Below, piece after piece: positions 34,964 through 42,348 of a stretch of 53,292 nt of DNA (the first letter of the stretch is position 1; every line of letters starts with the position of its first letter). The stretch comes from a virus: positions 1 to 53,292 of IMG/VR virus record IMGVR_UViG_3300020442_000769. One strand, written 5' to 3'. The position numbers and the translations under genes are program-made. Under the pieces are notes generated by a model. That model saw only the letters and a program-made list of their open reading frames with translations. It was not told the origin of the DNA and ran no database searches.

Positions 34964-34987
34964 ACAAAGGCCCTACGGGGCCTTTGT
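34964..34987 (+). terminator. UACG-tetraloop hairpin after the permease
   Basis: ACAAAGGCCC and GGGCCTTTGT form a 10-bp stem around TACG. It has no pure T-run and is the third UACG hairpin at a module end. Confidence 0.75.
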
Positions 34988-35006
34988 TAACCTTATAGGA
35001 GATCCA

Positions 35007-35237
35007 ATGGGTAACCTAATATACGAAAGGGTTGAAGATACAGTATTTGCTAGAGACCCTGACAAACCAGAAGTTCCAAGATGGATAATTTCTGGTCCTG
35101 CACAAAAAGGATTATTTGAAGATTTTAACAATTGGCAGGATATGATGGATGCAAGTAAAAAGTATCCAACAATTAAAAAACAACTTGACAAATTAGAGAT
35201 TTTGTGGTACACTATAAAAGATGAACAAGACACGTAA
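35007..35237 (+). CDS. Small hypothetical before gp62
   Basis: This 76-aa protein has a beta-turn start (GNLIYERVEDTVFARDP), a PRWIISGP strand and a C-terminal helix (SKKYPTIKKQLDKLEILWYT). A strong AGGAG site is present. The stop lies 16 bases into the next gene. I know no function; small proteins of this type recur in marine T4-like phages. Confidence 0.65.
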   Translation: MGNLIYERVEDTVFARDPDKPEVPRWIISGPAQKGLFEDFNNWQDMMDASKKYPTIKKQLDKLEILWYTIKDEQDT

Positions 35238-35688
35238 ACTTCCGCTAAATGAAATTTTTATGGCAATGGATTGTAATGTTAAATCCGCCTATAAAGATTG
35301 GACTGACGAAGAACGAAAAGAATTAAACTTTTGGTTACTGAATCGTTATGCTAGTTCTGTTGCAGGAAATAGAGATGCTCAAGAATGGGCCGTTGTTGCA
35401 ACAAATGAATATTACAATAAGAACTGGAACGTACTAGGAACCAGACACCCGCAACTGCAATGGCAGTTATTGTGTGCTACACACAACGCACAGGCACAAC
35501 CACGTAGACACGTATGGATGGGTTTGAAGCAAAAAGGATCTGATAACAAAACTATGAAATGGTTATTAGATCAATTTCCAAATATGAAAAAAGACGAGGT
35601 AGAACTACTTGCTACAATATCTACAAAAAAAGAATTACAAGAATATGCAACCGATCTTGGACTTGAGAAGAAAGATGTCAAACTCTGA
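35221..35688 (+). CDS. 62: Clamp-loader subunit gp62-like
   Basis: This 155-aa helical protein has FWLLNRYASSVAGN, then a HPQLQWQLLCATHN block, a QPRRHVWMGLKQKG basic segment and a C-terminal DEVELLATISTKKELQEY. This matches the order NR-Y...L-Q-W/Y...RKRF-W...LL...T seen in gp62 of marine T4-like phages. gp62 joins gp44 to load the gp45 sliding clamp. No gp44 or gp45 gene lies beside it here, unlike in T4, which lowers my confidence. Confidence 0.55.
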   Translation: MNKTRKLPLNEIFMAMDCNVKSAYKDWTDEERKELNFWLLNRYASSVAGNRDAQEWAVVATNEYYNKNWNVLGTRHPQLQWQLLCATHNAQAQPRRHVWMGLKQKGSDNKTMKWLLDQFPNMKKDEVELLATISTKKELQEYATDLGLEKKDVKL

Positions 35689-36364
35689 TAAACCATTTGT
35701 ATGTCCTTATTGCGGTGTTGGATACACTAGAGAGAAAACTCTCATTGCTCATATGTGTGAGCCTAAACGTAGACACTTGCAAAAAGATGAGAAACGTGTA
35801 CAACTTGGCTATCTAACATTTAATAGATTTTATAAACTATGCCAAAAGGCAACAGAAAACAAAACGTATGAACAGTTTTGTAAAAGTCCTTACTACAATG
35901 CATTTGTAAAATTTGGATCGTTTGTAAACAATGTAAGACCTTTATATCCTGAAAAATATATTGACTATGTTGTTACAAGCGGAGTAAAACTAGATCATTG
36001 GTGCAGAGAAGAAATGTATGAACGTTATGCACTAGATCTAATATTAAAAGAAGACGTTACTACTGCACTAGAACGTAGCATTAAAACTATGATGGACTGG
36101 GCAGATGAAAATGAATCACAGTGGCAACACTATTTCTTGTATGCAAGTTTGAATAGAGTAACACAACATATAAGAGATGGAAAGATTAGTCCATGGTTAC
36201 TTTTAAACTGCAAGTCAGGTAGAGAAATGTTAAGTAAAATGAATGACGAGCAGTTGCAAATAATTAGTAATGTTATGAATCCAAATCATTGGCACATTAG
36301 ATTCAAACGTCATGTAGCAGATGTAGAACTAGTAAAAGAAATAGTAAAAGAAAGTAACTTATGA
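35675..36364 (+). CDS. Conserved zinc-finger protein
   Basis: I start at the ATG at 35675 (MSNSDKPFVCPYCGVGY), 14 bases before the gp62 stop; the protein is 229 aa. The N-terminus is a C2H2-type finger: CPYC at 10-13 and HMC near 28. The remaining 190 residues are helical with conserved KSPYYNAFVKFGSFV and LYPEKYIDYVVTSGVKLDHW blocks and a C-terminal HHW-type end. Proteins of this form are widespread in T4-like marine phages and remain unassigned. Position after gp62 hints at replication or late transcription. Confidence 0.7.
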   Translation: MSNSDKPFVCPYCGVGYTREKTLIAHMCEPKRRHLQKDEKRVQLGYLTFNRFYKLCQKATENKTYEQFCKSPYYNAFVKFGSFVNNVRPLYPEKYIDYVVTSGVKLDHWCREEMYERYALDLILKEDVTTALERSIKTMMDWADENESQWQHYFLYASLNRVTQHIRDGKISPWLLLNCKSGREMLSKMNDEQLQIISNVMNPNHWHIRFKRHVADVELVKEIVKESNL

Positions 36365-36660
36365 GCGATATACAAATAGTGAGTAATCATATGGGACCAG
36401 AAGGCGAAAGCATAGATAGAATATATGGATCGCCTGCAAGTGGTGGTAGCATGAGATTGATCAATAAAGATTATTCACAATACAAAGGCAAAATAACAAA
36501 ACGATCACTTACCAAAAAAGATTTAAATGGTAATAATTTTAGAAGTCATTGTTATGTAACTGATGACAACAGATGGTTCGATCGAGCAGGAATGCCAATC
36601 CAAAAACCAAATAGTATAGTAGAAGAAACAGTTGACAATTCTACAGAAAGTGTGTTATAA
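36361..36660 (+). CDS. Hypothetical, 99 aa
   Basis: This polar protein begins MSDIQIVSNHMGPEGESIDR at an ATGA overlap with the previous gene. It has a SGGSMRLINKDYSQYKGK segment and a basic middle, no hydrophobic stretches and no recognised motif. The sigma70 promoter for the next gene lies inside its 3' end. Confidence 0.6.
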   Translation: MSDIQIVSNHMGPEGESIDRIYGSPASGGSMRLINKDYSQYKGKITKRSLTKKDLNGNNFRSHCYVTDDNRWFDRAGMPIQKPNSIVEETVDNSTESVL

Positions 36661-36661
36661 T
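36632..36661 (+). promoter_or_regulatory. Sigma70 promoter ending 5 bases before ATG
   Basis: TTGACA (36632-36637), 18 bases, TATAAT (36656-36661), then AGTTT and the ATG at 36667. It is a third sigma70 promoter placed for a leaderless message. Confidence 0.75.
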
Positions 36662-36666
36662 AGTTT

Positions 36667-36867
36667 ATGAAATTAAATCCAAAATATGTATTTTTCTTTG
36701 CAACACTGACAATAGGGTTGCTAGTAAGTTTAAGTGCGAATGCTTACTTGTTAAATGAATTATTAGACATAAGAGAAATACTAGATGCACAATATGAAAC
36801 AATCTTTCAAATAATGAAAATGTTAGGTTTTCAATTTGGAGAAGCAGGAATAGGTGATACAATATAA
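36667..36867 (+). CDS. Small membrane protein
   Basis: This 66-aa protein has one hydrophobic segment (VFFFATLTIGLLVSLSANAY, about residues 8-27) and an acidic helix (ELLDIREILDAQYETIFQIM). The end of the hydrophobic part (ANAY) could be read as a signal peptide cleavage site. It follows a consensus promoter at leaderless distance and is followed by another small membrane gene with a one-base overlap. The function is unknown. Confidence 0.65.
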   Translation: MKLNPKYVFFFATLTIGLLVSLSANAYLLNELLDIREILDAQYETIFQIMKMLGFQFGEAGIGDTI

Positions 36868-36995
36868 TGAAAAATAAATTTATAGATCCAAAGAATAGTC
36901 ACACAGTAGGAACAAGTTGGTTGAATCTTGGTAACCATGTATTGGTTGCAGGATTTATTGCTTGTATTTTATTTGTAGTGTATGCGAGTTACTAA
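36867..36995 (+). CDS. Very small membrane protein, 42 aa
   Basis: A frame starts one base inside the previous stop (TAATG at 36865-36869) and ends exactly where the next gene starts (36995, TAATG again). The C-terminal half (HVLVAGFIACILFVVYASY) is a membrane helix. The perfect chaining of stops and starts makes it likely real. The function is unknown. Confidence 0.65.
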   Translation: MKNKFIDPKNSHTVGTSWLNLGNHVLVAGFIACILFVVYASY

Positions 36996-37561
36996 TGCCT
37001 GATATAGATATAGACTTTGCAGATAGAAGTATAGTATTAGATAAGATTAAACATCGTGTTGCTAAACTAGATACAGAAAAGAAACACAACACAGGAGTCT
37101 ATGTCACAGAAATTCCACACAATCCAGTTGATATGTTATCTACTATTGATTATGAAAAGGCTGAAGATAGAGGATACTTTAAATTAGATTTTTTAAATGT
37201 ATCATTGTACAAAGACATAAAAGATGAAGAACATCTTTTAAGATTGATGAAAAAGGAACCAATGTGGGAACTACTACAACACGAAGAATTTACGGATCAA
37301 CTATTTCATTTAAACGGACATGGGACGGTAGTGAAGAAACTTTGCCCTACTTCCGTGGAACAATTAGCATCAGTCCTTGCTATTATCCGTCCAGCGAAGA
37401 GACATCTCGTAAACAAGACTTGGAACGAGATAGAGAAGCAAGTATGGGTCAAGCCAAGTGATGGTAGTTATTATTTTAAAAAAGCACACGCCGTTGCTTA
37501 TGCTCATGCTATTGTAGTGCAAATGAATTTGTTGTGCGAAGGAGTAACCAATGACAACTGA
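36995..37561 (+). CDS. Mini DnaE-like protein (DNA polymerase III alpha core)
   Basis: The start at 36995 overlaps the previous stop. The 188-aa protein opens with MPDIDIDF, matching the catalytic PDxDxDF of DnaE (D5 and D7), and continues with HNTGVYVTEIP, RGYFKLDFLNV (third catalytic Asp, D65) and LAIIRPAKRHL. It ends in YYFKKAHAVAYAHAIVVQMN, like the DnaE FNKSHAAAYA helix. In E. coli DnaE the aspartates are 150 residues apart; here only 60, so most of the fingers and all PHP, OB and tau parts are gone. Homologues occur in marine T4-like phages. Polymerase activity is uncertain; it could be a regulator or subunit. Confidence 0.78.
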   Translation: MPDIDIDFADRSIVLDKIKHRVAKLDTEKKHNTGVYVTEIPHNPVDMLSTIDYEKAEDRGYFKLDFLNVSLYKDIKDEEHLLRLMKKEPMWELLQHEEFTDQLFHLNGHGTVVKKLCPTSVEQLASVLAIIRPAKRHLVNKTWNEIEKQVWVKPSDGSYYFKKAHAVAYAHAIVVQMNLLCEGVTNDN

Positions 37562-38312
37562 AGTAACATTTTTTACACAGTATGAAGAACTAAGAGAGGC
37601 AATGCCTCCTGTACAGGCAAGTAAGTTTTGGCCTGAATGGTTTAAGAAACAAGGTGGAGCAAAGAACTGGGAACGTGGTTCTGAGAAGAATGGTATGGCG
37701 CCAGATGGTAGTCACCAAGATGGTTATCAAACTGTAAAAAGTTGTCCAGCAGTACTAGATGTATTGAACATGGGATATATTATTCCACTGTGGTGTGATT
37801 ACAAAGTTAAAAGAATAGAAAAGAGTCAAGAGTGTCCACAAGGTATTGTATGGCGTATGCCTGCAGGTCCTTTTAATAATATGTTTGGTGCGGCAACACA
37901 CCCACATGAACAAATGGATGCATATCCTTTTCCACCAGATACATTTGAAGGAACATTTAAACTTTTAAACCCTTGGGGTGTAAAAACTCCTAAAGGTTAT
38001 AGTTGTTATGTATGTGCTCCACACTATAACAAACACGGTAACTTAGAAATACTTAACGGTGTTATTGACACAGACATCTATCATGAACTGCACGTAAACA
38101 CTTGGTTCACTGCACCACTGAATGAAGAAATAACTTTGAATATGGGTATGCCCATTGTACAAATTATTCCATTCAAACGTGAGGAATATAAGATGGATAT
38201 TAAAGTTGGTGATCATAGATCAATGCATAACAAGGTAACACAATTTATACATAATGCTATGTTCAAAGCACAACATTATCGTCCTAAATTAAGTCCTAAA
38301 AATTACAAATAA
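37551..38312 (+). CDS. DUF6065-like hypothetical, copy 2 of 2
   Basis: This 253-aa protein is a diverged paralogue of the 30360 gene. It shares CPAVLDVLNMGYIIPLWCD, a FKLLNPWGVKTPKGYSCYV region and a C-terminal VQIIPFKRE strand. It overlaps the mini-DnaE gene by 11 bases and ends one base before the convergent gene at 38313. The two copies lie 6.5 kb apart, so duplication was followed by relocation. The function is unknown. Confidence 0.6.
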   Translation: MTTEVTFFTQYEELREAMPPVQASKFWPEWFKKQGGAKNWERGSEKNGMAPDGSHQDGYQTVKSCPAVLDVLNMGYIIPLWCDYKVKRIEKSQECPQGIVWRMPAGPFNNMFGAATHPHEQMDAYPFPPDTFEGTFKLLNPWGVKTPKGYSCYVCAPHYNKHGNLEILNGVIDTDIYHELHVNTWFTAPLNEEITLNMGMPIVQIIPFKREEYKMDIKVGDHRSMHNKVTQFIHNAMFKAQHYRPKLSPKNYK

Positions 38313-38684
38313 TTATTTGCTTGGTTTTCTTACGAGTTGAACACTCTTACGTTTGATTCTTTTGATAGTTAAATTACTTAAATTTACTACTGGCCCTGCT
38401 GTCACTTTCACATCTTTTGTATTCATAGTTACTAAACAATGCCTAAATCTAGGAAATTCTTTAGGTAGAAAGATGCTAATAGGAATAGTTCTATTGCTTT
38501 CAAACCACCATGTTTCGCCCATATCTAAGAAGTGCTTACGTTCTGCATCATCGTTTAGCAGACTGTAAACGTACATACTAGTAACGTTATTATCCTGGTT
38601 GTTTATAATACCAACATATTCGTTACCACCGTATTGTACGATGCTTAAATAAGGAAATTTTGTCTCTATATCTTTCAATAACAT
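38313..38684 (-). CDS. Conserved marine T4-like hypothetical, minus strand
   Basis: This 123-aa protein carries SIVQYGGNEYVGIINNQDNN, a GETWWFESNRTIPISIFLP block and a basic end (LTIKRIKRKSVQLVRKPSK). I recall this WESNR-xIPIxIFL block from many marine T4-like phages, without a known role. It ends tail to tail with the 37551 gene with no gap, and its start region abuts the late promoter for 38703. Opposed orientation at such tight spacing may involve antisense transcription. Confidence 0.65.
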   Translation of the reverse strand: MLLKDIETKFPYLSIVQYGGNEYVGIINNQDNNVTSMYVYSLLNDDAERKHFLDMGETWWFESNRTIPISIFLPKEFPRFRHCLVTMNTKDVKVTAGPVVNLSNLTIKRIKRKSVQLVRKPSK

Positions 38685-38690
38685 TTTTCT

Positions 38691-38698
38691 AATAAATA
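38691..38698 (+). promoter_or_regulatory. Late promoter 4 bases from ATG
   Basis: AATAAATA-CTGT-ATG at 38703, with no ribosome-binding site. It lies in the 18-base gap between divergent genes. Confidence 0.6.
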
Positions 38699-38702
38699 CT
38701 GT

Positions 38703-39488
38703 ATGCAGTTAAGTTATAGATATTTAGTAAACCAAAAGGCCACTCTCATAGCAGATTTGGCAAACGCAACTACGGAGTATAGACCAGTGTACCAGAGAAA
38801 TTTAAATGTGTACAGGGGGATTGATAACACCCTGACATTCGAAATAAAAAATCAAGATCAGAAACCTGTAAGTATATTAAATGTATACACGCCTAAGTTC
38901 ATGGCATTTGATAGCAAAGGAACTTTAATATTAGAAAAGACAGGAACAATCACAGAAACAACTACACCAAGTAAAGTAGGACAGTTCACTGTAAATATCA
39001 CTGCAAACGATTTACTAAATGTTGATTCACAATTTTTATCTTACAATGTACACTTAACTGATTCTAATAGCAACAATACAATCACATATTCAGGTGCAAG
39101 TTTTGATATGACTGGTACTATCCAAATTACATCTGAAGCATTTCCAGGACCGGCGGCCACTTATAGTATATCTACATTTACTGAATCAGATGTTGATTCA
39201 GGTGTATTCTATAGTGAATCTATTACAGCCGAACCGGCAAAGAATGGCAACGAAGCATTACATACTGCGGCAGTATACGGAACTAACCTTACTGCTGACA
39301 TAACAATACAAGGCACTTTGGATAATCAAGTTACTGGTAACACCTATTGGGGAGACATAGCAACTTTGAATTTGGCTAATCCAACTACACCTGAGTATGT
39401 AAACTTTAATGGTGTATACTCACACCTTAGAGCCAAAATGTCAAACAAAACTTCTGGTACAGTAGATAAAATTTTAGTAAGAAATTAG
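38703..39488 (+). CDS. Virion structural protein, beta-sandwich type
   Basis: This 261-aa protein starts MQLSYRYLVNQKATLIADLA and has NVYRGIDNTLTFEIKNQDQKP, typical of tail- or fibre-associated structural proteins of marine T4-like phages. The rest is rich in Thr, Ser and Asn with alternating strands, like Ig or fibre domains. It is isolated from other structural genes but has its own late promoter at leaderless distance, which supports late, virion-linked expression. A baseplate or short-fibre role is a guess. Confidence 0.68.
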   Translation: MQLSYRYLVNQKATLIADLANATTEYRPVYQRNLNVYRGIDNTLTFEIKNQDQKPVSILNVYTPKFMAFDSKGTLILEKTGTITETTTPSKVGQFTVNITANDLLNVDSQFLSYNVHLTDSNSNNTITYSGASFDMTGTIQITSEAFPGPAATYSISTFTESDVDSGVFYSESITAEPAKNGNEALHTAAVYGTNLTADITIQGTLDNQVTGNTYWGDIATLNLANPTTPEYVNFNGVYSHLRAKMSNKTSGTVDKILVRN

Positions 39489-39517
39489 TTGACTTTTAAC
39501 TAGACTTATACTATAAT
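39489..39517 (+). promoter_or_regulatory. Consensus sigma70 promoter ending 6 bases before the primase ATG
   Basis: TTGACT (39489-39494), 17 bases, TATAAT (39512-39517), AATAGT, then the ATG at 39524. The start site is predicted at the start codon. Confidence 0.8.
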
Positions 39518-39523
39518 AATAGT

Positions 39524-40528
39524 ATGAGTGGTCTAGTATTTGAAACAATTTTGGCTCATTTGCCCGCCAAACGCAAAACGACACCAAGTGGGTGGACATC
39601 GTTCAATGCCCCTTGTTGTATCCATAATGGAACCACTCAAGATACTAGACAACGAGGCGGGTTAATCACAAACGCAGATGATGGCGTAAGTTATCACTGT
39701 TTCAATTGTGGCTTCAAGGCATCTTGGGCCAAAGGTAGAAAACTTTCATATAAAATGAGAACTTTCTTACAATGGCTCGGTGCCTCTGATGATGTAATAA
39801 ACAAACTAGCATTACAAGTTTTACAATACAGTGAACAAGCAAGTCAAGAACTTATTGTTGAATTACCAAAGTTTAAAACTGTTGAATTGCCAGAAGGTGC
39901 GAGACCAATTAGTCAATGGGACGATTGGCAGGCATTAGAATCAACAGGTGCAGATGAAAACTTGGTTAAGATGTTTGACTATATACATTCAAGAGGATTG
40001 AATACAGATGATTATACATTCTATTGGACACCAAAGATAGGATATAGAGATAGATTAATTATTCCTTTTATGTATGATGATGAAGTTGTTGGATATACTG
40101 CAAGGAAAATTAATGGCGGTAGTCCGAAATATCTAAGTGAACAACAGCCTGGTTATGTGTTTAACTTTGATGCACAAAACTATAATAGACTTTTTACAAT
40201 AGTTATGGAAGGTCCATTAGATGCAATAGGCGTAGATGGTGTTGCATTACTTGGAAGTGAAGTCAAAGATCAACAGGCACTACTCCTAAAAACTTTAAAT
40301 AAAGAAGTAATACTAGTTCCTGACAGAGACGAAAATGGTAAACATCTAGTTGAACAAGCAATGGAACTAGGGTGGTCAGTAAGTATGCCTGAGTGGACAG
40401 AAGATATAAAAGATGTAAATGATGCAGTGATCAAGTATGGTAAAATATTTACACTACACTCAATTGTCAATGCAAAAGAATCTAACGAACTAAAAATTAA
40501 ATTAAGGAGCAAACAATGGTTTGGTTAA
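39524..40528 (+). CDS. 61: DNA primase gp61-like
   Basis: This 334-aa protein has a zinc ribbon (C31, C32, H34, C59, C62, in YHCFNCGFKASW) followed by a TOPRIM core: VMEGPLDAIGVDG near residue 228 and LVPDRDENG near 265. It makes RNA primers for the lagging strand with gp41 helicase, encoded at 43488. The length is close to T4 gp61 (342 aa). It is read from a strong sigma70 promoter with a leaderless start and is followed by two small overlapping genes. Confidence 0.92.
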   Translation: MSGLVFETILAHLPAKRKTTPSGWTSFNAPCCIHNGTTQDTRQRGGLITNADDGVSYHCFNCGFKASWAKGRKLSYKMRTFLQWLGASDDVINKLALQVLQYSEQASQELIVELPKFKTVELPEGARPISQWDDWQALESTGADENLVKMFDYIHSRGLNTDDYTFYWTPKIGYRDRLIIPFMYDDEVVGYTARKINGGSPKYLSEQQPGYVFNFDAQNYNRLFTIVMEGPLDAIGVDGVALLGSEVKDQQALLLKTLNKEVILVPDRDENGKHLVEQAMELGWSVSMPEWTEDIKDVNDAVIKYGKIFTLHSIVNAKESNELKIKLRSKQWFG

Positions 40529-40638
40529 AAAACATACTTTGCTATCCGATTAAAAAATATAAAAAATGGCAAGAGGATAGAAAGTTTAAAAAGAAAATAA
40601 AGGAACTTCAAAAGAAAGATCCTTTTATATACAAGTAA
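40516..40638 (+). CDS. Very basic 40-aa protein
   Basis: A small frame with an AAGGAGC site starts 13 bases inside the primase stop region and ends at 40638, overlapping the next start (TAATG). The product (MVWLKNILCYPIKKYKKW then a lysine-rich helix ending in KKDPFIYK) is amphipathic and strongly basic. The DPFIYK ending recurs in small proteins of marine T4-like phages as I remember them. It could bind the membrane or nucleic acid. Confidence 0.65.
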   Translation: MVWLKNILCYPIKKYKKWQEDRKFKKKIKELQKKDPFIYK

Positions 40639-40877
40639 TGGATGATATGAGACTTCCGCACGAAACAGAAAAGACCTATAGGGAAATAGAAGAACTATGG
40701 AACAAGTACATCTTAGAACAAGGTCTTGATCCTTTAGAACTTGCAGGAATATTTACTGCTATTGCTATGAAGTCATATAAAGCAAATTTATCACCAGAAG
40801 ACTTTGATGCTATAATGGAAGAGATATACGTAACAAAAGATTACACAGTAGGAATGAAAGGACCAACAAAACACTAA
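40638..40877 (+). CDS. Small hypothetical, 79 aa
   Basis: This all-helical acidic protein (RLPHETEKTYREIEELWNKY, then LAGIFTAIAMKSYKANLSPE) overlaps both neighbours by one base. No motif is recognised. It lies between primase and an oxygenase, so it is probably an early-expressed accessory. Confidence 0.6.
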   Translation: MDDMRLPHETEKTYREIEELWNKYILEQGLDPLELAGIFTAIAMKSYKANLSPEDFDAIMEEIYVTKDYTVGMKGPTKH

Positions 40878-41533
40878 TGACAGATTATATTAGACCCTTT
40901 GGACCAACAATCTATCGTGCTGAGATGGATAGTGAAGAACTTGCTATGTTTACAAAATGTGCAGAGTATTCACTTGAAGAACCACAACCACATGGACAAC
41001 AACTTGCAGGTAATATTGCAAAACAATATCAAGCGAAGTTTGAGGACAGAGAAAAGTTTATGTCATTTGTACACAAACACGTTTCTGCTTTTACAAAATA
41101 TGAAATGGAACGTGCTAATGAATTATTAATTAATCCTGTGAATACAGATGTTGATTGGAAACAAATGTATTTTAGTTTACACACAGGACCTTGGATAAAC
41201 TATCAAGAAGCAAACGAATTCAACCCAATACATAGTCACAATGGTACGTTAAGTGCAGTAATTTATATAGACGTGCCAAAAGAAATACAAGAGGAAGCCA
41301 ATGACGGTTTGCCTACTAATATGAGATGCCCAGGCCAAATAGAATTCCTATATGGGTCTGACGTTGTAGGGTCAAGTGGTACACATAAGATAATACCAAA
41401 GACTGGAGATATATTACTCTTCCACGCAGGACTTAAACATCAAGTTTATCCTTTCAAGTCGAATGTCACTAGAGTAAGTATGTCGTTTAATGTATTTGAC
41501 ATTCGCTATGGAAGGGAGGTAAAGGATGACTGA
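40877..41533 (+). CDS. 2-oxoglutarate/Fe(II) oxygenase-like protein, second
   Basis: This 218-aa protein resembles the phage 2OG-FeII oxygenase families. It has FNPIHSHNGTLSAVIYID with an H-x-H metal site, a LLFHAGLKHQVYPF distal His and a VSMSFNV strand after R. The first half (about 1-100) is helical and may be a cap. Unlike the 32369 enzyme it uses HxH, not HxD, in the first motif. The substrate is unknown; related genes are common in marine phages. It overlaps the DUF2061 gene by 8 bases. Confidence 0.78.
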   Translation: MTDYIRPFGPTIYRAEMDSEELAMFTKCAEYSLEEPQPHGQQLAGNIAKQYQAKFEDREKFMSFVHKHVSAFTKYEMERANELLINPVNTDVDWKQMYFSLHTGPWINYQEANEFNPIHSHNGTLSAVIYIDVPKEIQEEANDGLPTNMRCPGQIEFLYGSDVVGSSGTHKIIPKTGDILLFHAGLKHQVYPFKSNVTRVSMSFNVFDIRYGREVKDD

Positions 41534-41762
41534 AATTAGAAACGGTATATTTAATGTTACTTCTAAGATGGCACAATCATCTTTCGGGTTAGCAATAATT
41601 TATACACTAGGCCATATTGTAATCGCGGCTTCTGTTGTTACACTTGTAACAGGAGCAAGTTGGTGGGAAGCAGGTACAGTTGCACTTATTGAGCCGGCAA
41701 TTAATGGCGTATGGTTTTATGTTTTACACAAAATTTATACTAAACTAAAGGAGAAAAAATAG
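41526..41762 (+). CDS. DUF2061 membrane protein
   Basis: This 78-aa protein has two hydrophobic segments ([20 protein letters not shown] and the region of [19 protein letters not shown]) and the [14 protein letters not shown] ending of DUF2061. The family is found in bacteria and phages without a known function; a small inner-membrane protein is expected. It lies one base before the ClpP gene. Confidence 0.78.
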   Translation: MTEIRNGIFNVTSKMAQSSFGLAIIYTLGHIVIAASVVTLVTGASWWEAGTVALIEPAINGVWFYVLHKIYTKLKEKK

Positions 41763-41763
41763 T

Positions 41764-42348
41764 ATGTCAACACTAATACCTATGGTAGTTGAGCAAACTA
41801 GTAGAGGCGAAAGAGCCTATGACATTTATTCTAGATTGTTAAAAGATAGAATTATATTTGTTACAGGTCCTATTGAAGATAACATGGCGTCTAGTATTTG
41901 TGCCCAACTATTATTTTTAGAAGCAGAAGATAAAAATAAAGATATCAATATGTATATTAACTCGCCAGGTGGTATGGTAACCGCTGGGTTGGCTATGTAT
42001 GATACAATGCAATATGTTAAACCAGATGTTAAAACAGTTTGTATTGGATTGGCCGCAAGTGCAGGTTCCTTACTATTAATGGCAGGTGCAGAAGGAAAAA
42101 GAATTAGTTTACCTAACAGTAAGATTATGATTCATCAACCTAGTGCAGGCTTTAGAGGACAAGCAACTGATATCGAGATCCATGCTAAAGAAATTTTAGA
42201 AACTAAGAAAAGACTAAATGAAATTTATGCTAAACACACAGGCAAACCATATGAAGAAATTGTTGATGCTATGGAGCGAGATAATTTTATGACACCTGAA
42301 CAAGCGGCAGAGTTTGGTCTTATAGATAGTATTGTGGAGAAAAGATAA
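41764..42348 (+). CDS. clpP: ClpP protease subunit
   Basis: This 194-aa protein is a complete ClpP with an intact catalytic triad: S99 in LAASAGS, H124 in MIHQP and D173 in ERDNFMTP. It forms a 14-subunit chamber that needs an unfoldase; no ClpX or ClpA is in this window, so it would use host ClpX or ClpA. The length and motifs match cellular ClpP, not the prohead protease gp21. It could redirect host proteolysis or substitute for a decaying host subunit. The final codon overlaps the carbamoyltransferase start (TAATG). Confidence 0.94.
   Translation: MSTLIPMVVEQTSRGERAYDIYSRLLKDRIIFVTGPIEDNMASSICAQLLFLEAEDKNKDINMYINSPGGMVTAGLAMYDTMQYVKPDVKTVCIGLAASAGSLLLMAGAEGKRISLPNSKIMIHQPSAGFRGQATDIEIHAKEILETKKRLNEIYAKHTGKPYEEIVDAMERDNFMTPEQAAEFGLIDSIVEKR

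Noticed and set aside
41764-42348. Prohead protease gp21
   Set aside because: The sequence is a canonical ClpP with its specific Ser, His and Asp motifs and length.
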